Assembly: GCA_016800925.1 (NCBI GenBank)
Contig: JABCPU010000005.1
Coordinates: 124,001-188,000, forward strand
Direction of reading: 5' to 3'
Source: Suillus spraguei
Taxonomy: Eukaryota > Basidiomycota > Agaricomycetes > Boletales > Suillaceae
Length of the DNA stretch: 64,000 nt
Shown: piece by piece, positions 57,801-64,000 of the stretch
Numbering within the stretch: position 1 is the stretch's first letter
How the letters are laid out: each line of letters starts with the position of its first letter
Program-made: the position numbers and the translations under genes
The notes under the pieces: generated by a model
The model's database searches: none
What the model saw: the letters and a program-made list of their open reading frames with translations, nothing else
What the model was told of the DNA's origin: nothing

Positions 57801-58290
57801 AACGATAAGGTCCTGATGAGCAGAGTTCAGCCTAATGGGCGAAAGGCTTTTTATCGGGCCCTGTCCGACCCACGTTTTGTGTCGCGGGTGGCCTGTAAGT
57901 TTTCCACTGATGCAGTGTACCCGTCGGAATGATAGTGACTTCAACATTCGATAAGTCACATAATCCAAAGTGCGTTTCAGATGTCCAAGGCGCCCGTGTG
58001 CGAAAAAAAAGCAACTCGACACATAGAATCGCTCATCACCTCAAAAACCGCGAGAATCTGGACCATTAAGCCAAGACGTAGGTCAAATGCAATGCCTACG
58101 TTCACTCTTACAAATTATGGCAGTTCGACAGGGACCTATTCGAATGAACTTTTGATGTGACATCTCTTGCCTCGTGATATGACAAGTTGTGATTATCGAC
58201 TTCTAAGGCCAAATCTCTATATAGGCCAAAAGACTGATGATCAGGAGTCCCCTACACGACAGATACCAACCAAACCACTATACCATCAAT
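54871..58290. other. gene-poor stretch with membrane-protein-like debris
   Basis: No intact gene. On the minus strand, hydrophobic fragments separated by donor- and acceptor-like signals run from about 57800 to 56300, for example VESGALIIVVLSPTHGFFC and an ILCTR stretch, then a polar part ending PIEMDPYHPVSYLAHH. They may be a decayed basidiomycete multi-pass membrane protein, but I cannot join them. A G10 run lies at 57547-57556. The 54961-56250 part shows nothing. Confidence 0.3.
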
Positions 58291-59409
58291 CTACTCTTCC
58301 ATGAGAGTATTGATAACTCGAGCCACCTGACCCACAGCCTCCCTTACTCTATCTTTGTCCGCCTCGATGACCTTCCGCATGACCCGTCCTTCAAACTTGT
58401 CTGGGTGAAACCGCAGCATTGTCTCCCGTAGTTTCTCTTTCTTCTCCTTCTTGTCACGATCGTGATTGGGGAGAGAAACACCAACGTCCTGAGCGAGCGC
58501 AGAGATTGTAGAAATTGGTATCAGGAATGCAGATATTGCTGTCGCCGTGAAGTGTTCCAATGTCATCGAGGATGGGTCGGAATGAGTGATATCTGAGTGG
58601 GTCTTGGGAAATAGTGGCCATGGTATGTCCCCGAAGGAAAGTGAAGAGGCATGCCGAGCGCTGGGATCCAATATATCCTTCCACTTTCTGTCATACTCTG
58701 CTCGAGCATTCTCCTCTCGTTGGCTCTCCCTTTCTCTTTTCTTCTGCTTTCTTCGCTCTTCTGCAACCTTTTCGAGTCTGGCCGTCTCCGCTTTCATTTC
58801 CTTCTTCCTAGCGCTACGGGCTGCCTTTTTCGCCTTGATCCGTGCTTCTTCTTCGTATTGGCGCGCGTGCTTTCGCCTATTATGTGGACACTCAATACAA
58901 CTGCAGGGAACTACTTGCAGCTGAGAGACAAACCTCCACATCCCTGCTCGAATCCACTCGGCGTAGGTGTCATCGTCCATGAGCCGCGGATCTACATCCA
59001 TTTGGTCCTCCAGGCTTGCACCACTGGCTGCGTTCGCCCGCCACCTATCGGGGACATGGGCGTAATCATTGAATCTAGCGTCTATACCATCCAGTCGTTC
59101 ATCATCCCGTAAAGCATCCCACATTTTCTCCCTGAAGCGAGCGTCCTCCAATTCAGAAAGAATAGTGTCATAATCAGGCTTGTGCGCGGATGAGAATGAT
59201 GGAGGAGGCGGAGGGCCATAGACCTCTTCGTCAAGATCAGAATCAATGACTTCTCGTCTATGTCTCCTTTCGGAGCTAGTCTCTTCATGCTCGGCTGCTT
59301 CCTCCGACAGATGTGACCGCTTTCTTGCCGTCTTTGCAGCTTTTCGAGCCTTGCGGAGAGCCCGTTTGGCCTCCTCGGCAGGGGTTCGTTTAAAATGCAA
59401 CTTAGCCAT
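58291..59409 (-). CDS. NFKBIL1-like (J-like C-terminal) protein
   Basis: One long frame from MAKLHFKRTPAEEAKRALRK to the TAG at 58291. A 60-nt in-frame segment with GTTTGT...AATAG borders (about 58876-58935) probably is an intron, giving about 350 aa instead of 372. The N-terminal third is basic and Ala/Arg/Lys-rich, followed by acidic EVIDSDLDEEVYGPPPPP and KMWDALRDDERLDGIDARF. A charged coiled coil then precedes WKDILDPS, DIPWPLF and LRETMLRFHPDKFEGRVMRK with RVREAVGQVARVINTLMEE. The last part is the C-terminal signature of NFKBIL1/I-kappa-B-L relatives, where an RFHPDKF motif resembles a J-domain HPD. Ankyrin repeats found in the animal protein are absent. Human NFKBIL1 is linked to mRNA processing; here function is unknown. 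Confidence 0.75.
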   Translation of the reverse strand: MAKLHFKRTPAEEAKRALRKARKAAKTARKRSHLSEEAAEHEETSSERRHRREVIDSDLDEEVYGPPPPPSFSSAHKPDYDTILSELEDARFREKMWDALRDDERLDGIDARFNDYAHVPDRWRANAASGASLEDQMDVDPRLMDDDTYAEWIRAGMWRFVSQLQVVPCSCIECPHNRRKHARQYEEEARIKAKKAARSARKKEMKAETARLEKVAEERRKQKKRERESQREENARAEYDRKWKDILDPSARHASSLSFGDIPWPLFPKTHSDITHSDPSSMTLEHFTATAISAFLIPISTISALAQDVGVSLPNHDRDKKEKKEKLRETMLRFHPDKFEGRVMRKVIEADKDRVREAVGQVARVINTLMEE

Positions 59410-59558
59410 TAGTTGACATTGCCTTGGCGAAACGATGGCCAAGGAACCTATCAGTACTCAGTGTGTTAAGTCGAAGGACAAGGTCTGTATGCGAATGCTG
59501 AGTCAGCATGGTATTTGGTTCCACCAGTTCCCGTCAAAGTTCTATTACGACATTGAAA

Positions 59559-60472
59559 ATGATACAATTATATGAAGGTAAGCAAGCCTCAGCGCTCAGC
59601 GTCAGCACTTGTAAATTGAACATATATAACTCGGATTAGTGACAAGAAAATGTTTCTTTCTCTTGCCGCCCATTGCTGGTCCGCTTCAATTTCTCATCAA
59701 TGCCCCCTTCGGAAGATTTGCTCCATCTAATGACAGCATCTTCGTCGTGGATGGAATCAAGTCCTGGATTATTATGGAGTTAGTCGCCCCAATCACCTTC
59801 ATTTCCGTACTGTACCGCGGGCCCTGTGCGTCATCGTTGCCTGCGATATCCACCCCCCAGGTCATCCTCTCTAGCCTGTTCATCGTCCATTATCTTAACC
59901 GTGCAATAATTTCCCCTCTGCGAACACCATCTCGCTCAAAGTCGCACATCGTTGTGCCCCTCCTCGCTGTTATATTCAACATCGTGAATGGTGCTTTGAT
60001 GGGCACCTACCTCTTGTCTCCCACTGCGTCTGCGTTTCTGGCGGGGGCTTTCTCTCGTCCATCTTTCTGGGCTGGAATAATGCTCTGTGCGTGTGGCTTT
60101 GCGGGAAATATTTTGCACGATGAAGTGCTTCTCGATATCCGCCGTAAATCCCAAGCAAAAGGCAAACGCAACGAGAACAAACTCGGAAAGGAACACTATG
60201 CCATCCCCCATGGCTACCTCTACCGATATATCTCTTATCCAAACTACTTCTGCGAGTGGTTAGAATGGTTCGGCTATGCATTAGCTGCCGCACCATTACC
60301 TGCCCTCATGCCGCTCACGGAGACAATGAGAACGGCTCAACCCCCTTGGTTGTTCTTCTGGGCAGAAGTTTTTCTGATGATTTCTCGGGCATACAAGGGC
60401 CATCAATGGTACCACAAGAATTTTCCCGAGTACCCCAAGGAGAGGAAGGCTGTTGTGCCGTTCATCTTTTAG
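59559..60472 (+). CDS. steroid 5-alpha-reductase family enzyme (SRD5A-like)
   Basis: A 19-nt first exon (59559-59577, MIQLYE) is joined over a 62-nt intron to 59640-60472; 284 codons in phase. Without the small exon no ATG lies in a sensible place. Four to six hydrophobic segments are visible: PPIAGPLQFLINAPFG, IIMELVAPITFISVLY, VVPLLAVIFNIVNGALMGTY and FWAGIMLCACGFAGNILHDE. The family C-terminal domain follows (HYAIPHGYLYRYISYPNYFC, EWLEWFGYALAA, SRAYKGHQWYHKNFPEYPKE, then KAVVPFIF). The enzymes reduce steroid or enoyl double bonds with NADPH at the ER. Related members include plant DET2 and animal SRD5A1. The substrate in this fungus is not evident. Confidence 0.88.
59588..59608. repeat. 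CAGCGCT cluster inside an intron
   Basis: CTCAGCGCTCAGCGTCAGCAC, inside intron 1 of the SRD5A-like gene; compare 22105-22127 and 27596-27617. Confidence 0.4.
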
Positions 60473-60766
60473 GCTGCCGAGCATAATATAGGGGCTCCAA
60501 GGACAGTTAATGTTTCAAGTTCTTATATCACAATCAGCTCGTTTCACTACCAACTTTCCATGATGTAGCCTCTTCATGTTCGCATGAGTGTGCGATCCAT
60601 CATTTTCAATCACAGAATCGAAATATAATAACATAGTCTTGGCGTTGATATTGAATGCTATGGAATTCGTTCGCCGCTTGAAAATGCCTGCTGCGGCAAG
60701 TTCGACGCTTGCACTCAGTCATATTCTCGGTCCTCGGGTTCTGTCTTCGTCACGATTCCTGTTAAG

Positions 60767-61705
60767 ATGATGTCTTCGGATGAACCTGGTGTAACCCCTT
60801 TCCACTCCGTACAAGCATCGTTCTCAAAGTTCCAGCGTCAATACCAACAAACGCTTGACCGGTGGACTCCTCATGTTTTTCAGCGATGGTTGGCGACTCT
60901 CTTTCTGCTGGCGCTCTTCATGCTCAGGATTGTTCTATCCCAAGGGGTAAATATCAAATTATTTCATGCTCAGGATGAAACTAACTAGCTACGTGTCAAC
61001 AGTGGTACATTGGTCTGTGTGTTTACTTTGTGTATACAATCTCTGGCTCACTAGTTATGTCTGTGGTACTTGGATGCGTGTGTAGTTTGCTGTGCGTGTG
61101 CTCGTCTTTTTGGCTTGGAGTGTACCTGACGGAGTTCTATAATAGATGGCTTGGCCATTTACCTCTTGAACTTGCTCCTTGCATTCTTGCAGCCCAAGTT
61201 CGACCCCTCACTGGAGGATGATCTTCTTGCCGACGAGATCGAAGAGGGCGGCGACCAAAGTGTGCCTGTACTTCCCTCCCAGCGGGATGATGAGTTTAGG
61301 CCTTTTGTGAGAAGACTCCCTGAATGGCAATTTTGGTGCGACCGATGGGTTGTATTGTTCCGCTTCTCATCACTGACTATTTACGATTTATACAGGCTAA
61401 GCGCAACAAGGGCCACTCTCGTGTCACTCTTCTGTACCGTGTCAGAGGTCTTTGATGTACCAGTCTACTGGCCAATCCTCGTGGTCTACTTTTGTGTTCT
61501 ATTCGCATTGACAATGCGTCGGCAAATTCAGTGCGTTCCTATATTGCAGTCTTGTAATCACAATTAAAACGTTTTTGCCAGGCACATGATCAAGTACAAG
61601 TACATTCCTTTCGACATAGGTCGCAAGGCACGTTACGGCGGAGCAAGTAGAAACTACTTACTGCTTTATGTCATGCGGAAAATTCTCTTACCTATAGATT
61701 CGTAA
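60767..61705 (+). CDS. RER1: RER1, Golgi-to-ER retrieval receptor
   Basis: Five exons: 60767-60946, 61003-61018 (16 nt), 61146-61335, 61396-61530 and 61582-61705; 215 codons in phase. The sequence follows RER1 throughout: FQRQYQQTLDRWTPHVFQRW, LALFMLRIVLSQG/WYIGLYGLAIYLLNLLLAF, LQPKFDPSLEDDL, DEFRPFVRRLPEWQFW, LSATRATLVSLFCT, PVYWPILVVYFCVLFALTMR and MIKYKYIPFDIGRKARYGG. Four membrane spans in a W-like topology are expected. The protein returns escaped ER membrane proteins from the cis-Golgi in COPI vesicles. The C-terminus after RYGG is extended by about 19 residues with no clear coat-binding motif. A second ATG at 60770 is equally possible as start. Confidence 0.92.
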
Positions 61706-62124
61706 TGCACTGGACTGTGTTTATTGCTGTACCATTTCCATGACTTTTGATGTCCAGCAAAGTTTTCCGAGGCGTCGTTAGGATACAGTATGGATTTACG
61801 GCGCTGATAATCAGATTGCTTAGCATTCCTAGCACTGTTACTTGTTGAGATCTACAATAGGTGATGAGCTATCTAGTTGGTGACCTTGAAGCGAGCGCAC
61901 GGCGGGTGAACTGATTCCCACGATTGTGGCAATGCCGCAAACCCGTAGGTCTGGTCTTTCAGAATAGACAGACACTAATTGATAATCTCTAGTGTGTTCA
62001 TGTGACTGGTCTCATGGCCTGACTGGTTTCATGGCCTGAACGCTCTTGCGGTCCACCGCATTCTTCAAGGCTGCAACCGCTACGTTTACCGCGCAGCGGT
62101 ATCGTCCTACGAGCATTGCATATT
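61706..62124. other. spacer between two plus-strand genes
   Basis: 3' flank of RER1 and 5' flank of the kinase gene. The phrase CATGGCCTGA is repeated at 62014 and 62030. Nothing else was recognised. Confidence 0.3.
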
Positions 62125-63161
62125 ATGAGTGAAGAAACTCACCCACCTGCCATGCAGCACATGGCCCAACACGTTCTCAACCAGTTACAAGAACATCGAT
62201 CACGATGTCCACCAAGCTCACGACCAACCCCCCTATTTGTGGGCGTTCAAGGTCCACAAGGCAGCGGAAAGACTTTCCTAACTTCACGCCTCCGTGCCCA
62301 CCTCTCCAGCCCACCACACGCTCTCGCCGTTACCGTGCTTTCTATTGACGACCTCTATCTTCCGCACTCCGGGCTCCAAAATCTTGCGGAAAGCCATCCC
62401 CGCAATATCCTTTTTCAGGGAAGGGGACAGCCAGGAACACATGATGTACCTCTCGGTACTTCGGTCCTCAAGAACCTTAAAAAGATCAATGAAGTTGGTG
62501 CAGGGACTGTCGAAATCCCTTTCTTCGATAAGAGTCTATATAATGGAAAGGGGGACCGCGTATCTCGTGGTGAGACGGTGAATGGCCCCCTGGACGTAGT
62601 TGTGCTGGAGGGATGGTGCGTGGGATTTTTCCCTACGAGTAAAGAGGTTGTCGAAGAAAGGTGGAAAGAGCCTGATATCTTTGACATGAAAACCTTCGTG
62701 TCCGTGGACAACATACTGGCCGTTAACGAGCGATTAAAGCAATATGTTGAGTGGTGGGATGCACTTGATGCTTTCATACAGGTACCTCGCTCTCGACGCA
62801 CCCTTGGCATGCGACTCACTCTTTGAAGATAAAGGGGCCTCCGTCTGCACAGCTGTCTATCATATACAGATGGAGATTACAACAGGAACACAATATGAAA
62901 GCCAAGAATGGCGGAAAAGGCATGACTGATGATCAAGTCAAGATGTGAGTGCTTCTTTTCCTCTCAAGGATTTCTCGATAACATTATGAGCAGCTTCGTA
63001 GACCGCTATATCCCCGGATACGTCTTTTTTGGTGATGGAGTGACGAGAGGATCATCAAGCGGTGGAGGAACGGAAACGGAGCAACTGCCGTCGTGGATAG
63101 GCAAGGGACTATCGTTACGATTGGTGATGATAGAGAGCTCCTGCATGTCAGTAATTTTTAG
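62125..63161 (+). CDS. D-glycerate 3-kinase-like P-loop kinase, one frame break near the end
   Basis: Exons 62125-62781, 62829-62944 and 62994-63161. The Walker A loop is FVGVQGPQGSGKTFLTSRL, the second acidic motif VTVLSIDDLYLP. Further hallmarks are HPRNILFQGRGQPGTHDVPL, VEIPFFDKSLYNGKGDR, VVVLEGWCVGF, WWDALDAFIQIKGPPSAQLS, IIYRWRLQQEHNMKAKNGGK, MTDDQVK and RYIPGYVFFGDGVTRG. This is the yeast Tda10/plant glycerate-3-kinase family, which phosphorylates D-glycerate to 3-phosphoglycerate using ATP. Exon lengths sum to 941, one base short of a multiple of three. The break is at about 63111, where GKGLS should continue as VTIGDDRELLHVSNF to the TAG at 63159. As written, translation runs on in the wrong frame to 63192. 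Only the last 16 residues are affected. Confidence 0.85.
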
Positions 63162-63192
63162 AAATAACGCTAGAACACACGGGTTTTACTGA

Positions 63193-63411
63193 GGACTGCG
63201 CTTCGACTTAATCTCACATGCAAGGCTGAGTGTACTATCTCCTTAAGGCATAGTGAGTTGGGACCCTTAGCTTTTGGGAGCACGTCCCGCAGGCAAGATC
63301 AGAAGGTGGGACACCTCTTCTGGAAGTCGAGCGCTAGTCTAACTATCACAGAGTTGAAGACCAGTTCGGTTCCTGGTTGCTTGCATCCATACACACTTGT
63401 ATACCTGTGCA
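63193..63411. other. short spacer and leader
   Basis: Separates the kinase from the acetyltransferase gene; no feature recognised. Confidence 0.3.
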
Positions 63412-64000
63412 ATGTCTGCTTACGGGGTCATCAACAGACTGCAAAGGACATCGTATTTGCCCAGTACGTTATGGGATAGTTCCAGGGTAAAGTCAGATCT
63501 CGGGACCCCATCTTTCGTCACCATACACCACATCGACCGGGCCGTAGTGGAGCCCAACCAAACCGGTCTATTCAACTACCTCCACTCCATTTTCGCAGAT
63601 GAAGTCGACAAAGGCTTGACGTATCCACAAGAAGACATTAAGGATCCCACAGCCTTCGGAGCTTACTTCTTCGGCGGAGACGTGCTCATCGCAATCATTA
63701 GCAAAGGAGATCCGCCCGCGATCAAGAGCGAGGAGCGCGGGGTGCGGGAGATCGAACAAAGTCTAGATGCTGCGAGACACGGGCAGACATGGGAGGAGTG
63801 CGTCGCAGGGTTTTACTACGTCAGTCGCGATCCTAGCCTATCGTGTCACCGCAATCTCACATATGTCGAATTCTGTGGAACCGGTAACACAGGTGAAACC
63901 CAACTACCCTGGGCGTTCTTCCCATGTAAGTGTGCTTCAGTTGGGCAAGGGAATCGCCGGCTGCGGAATTTGAGACGAACTAGGCTCGTTCGCTGACCTG
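63412..64000 (+). CDS. GNAT-family N-acetyltransferase, 3' end outside the window
   Basis: From the ATG at 63412 the frame reads TIHHIDRAVVEPNQTGLFNY, then LTYPQEDIKDPTAFGAYFFG, a DWEE-like EEC VAGFYY strand, a 73-nt intron (about 63817-63889), and VKPNYPGRSSHV before a donor at 63927. In fungal GNAT proteins this is followed by the acetyl-CoA-binding (R/Q)GxGIG loop. The bases GGGCAAGGGAATCGCC at 63945-63960 could encode its GKGI core but lie beyond the donor, so the next exon is not settled. Substrate unknown; relatives include small fungal acetyltransferases of uncharacterised role. Confidence 0.65.

Noticed and set aside
56270..58022. A complete multi-pass membrane protein gene on the minus strand
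   Set aside because: Hydrophobic pieces exist, but frames and splice sites could not be joined into a continuous protein; listed only as debris.
1..64000. CRISPR arrays, bacterial operons, prophage or riboswitch structures
   Set aside because: The sequence is clearly nuclear fungal; no regularly spaced repeats or prokaryotic gene organisation are present.
1..64000. A secondary-metabolite or other functional gene cluster
   Set aside because: The genes identified are unrelated housekeeping or single accessory genes with no shared pathway and no backbone synthase.

Overview
The window reads as nuclear DNA of an intron-rich filamentous fungus, most likely an Agaricomycete (mushroom-forming basidiomycete). 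The evidence is the protein-coding genes split by many introns of about 45-70 nt with GTRNGT donors and CTRAY-like branch points, several exons of 9-27 nt, no operons, and families typical of these fungi (sedolisin peptidase, F-box/LRR-like proteins, UPF0029, alpha-arrestin, DUF6534-like fragment, pogo-type transposase debris). All exon boundaries were derived by hand from splice signals, reading-frame continuity and remembered family signatures; no search was run.

Left part (1-18.7 kb): gene-poor and eroded. It holds a pogo-type element lacking its DDE domain (0.7-1.4 kb), a thioesterase-like gene with one frame break (3.8-5.3 kb), a broken F-box-like gene (7.9-9.1 kb), a 325-bp TIR/TA element (9.6-9.9 kb), a long gene-empty stretch, a DUF2235 alpha/beta-hydrolase gene with a C-terminal DM9/DUF3421-like module (13.6-16.3 kb), and a dead pogo-like transposase (17.0-17.7 kb).

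Middle part (18.7-36.2 kb): a secreted tripeptidyl-peptidase (sedolisin, minus), an alpha-arrestin with PY motifs (minus), a tandem segmental duplication carrying two copies of an unrecognised membrane-protein gene (25.9-27.3 and 29.2-30.3 kb, minus). Two TIR-bounded insertions follow: one of 661 bp inside the duplicated unit, and one of 913 bp that carries a membrane-protein gene fragment. Next come NMN adenylyltransferase (plus) and a bZIP factor with a possible membrane segment (minus).

Right part (39-64 kb) is mostly housekeeping: a family X DNA polymerase with BRCT domain (13 exons), glutaryl-CoA dehydrogenase with an abnormal last exon, a conserved mitochondrial-looking protein, a UPF0029/IMPACT-like protein, a CSC1/OSCA-like channel, an NFKBIL1-like protein, a steroid 5-alpha-reductase-family enzyme, RER1, D-glycerate 3-kinase, and the 5' part of a GNAT acetyltransferase cut by the window end.

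The genes do not form a pathway or an obvious cluster. The most interesting points are the DUF2235-DM9 domain fusion, the transposon-borne gene fragment, the duplication with loss of the first exon in one copy, the altered C-terminus of glutaryl-CoA dehydrogenase, and a recurring pattern: several otherwise well-preserved genes are each out of frame by exactly one base, some of them at homopolymer runs, which could be assembly error rather than biology.
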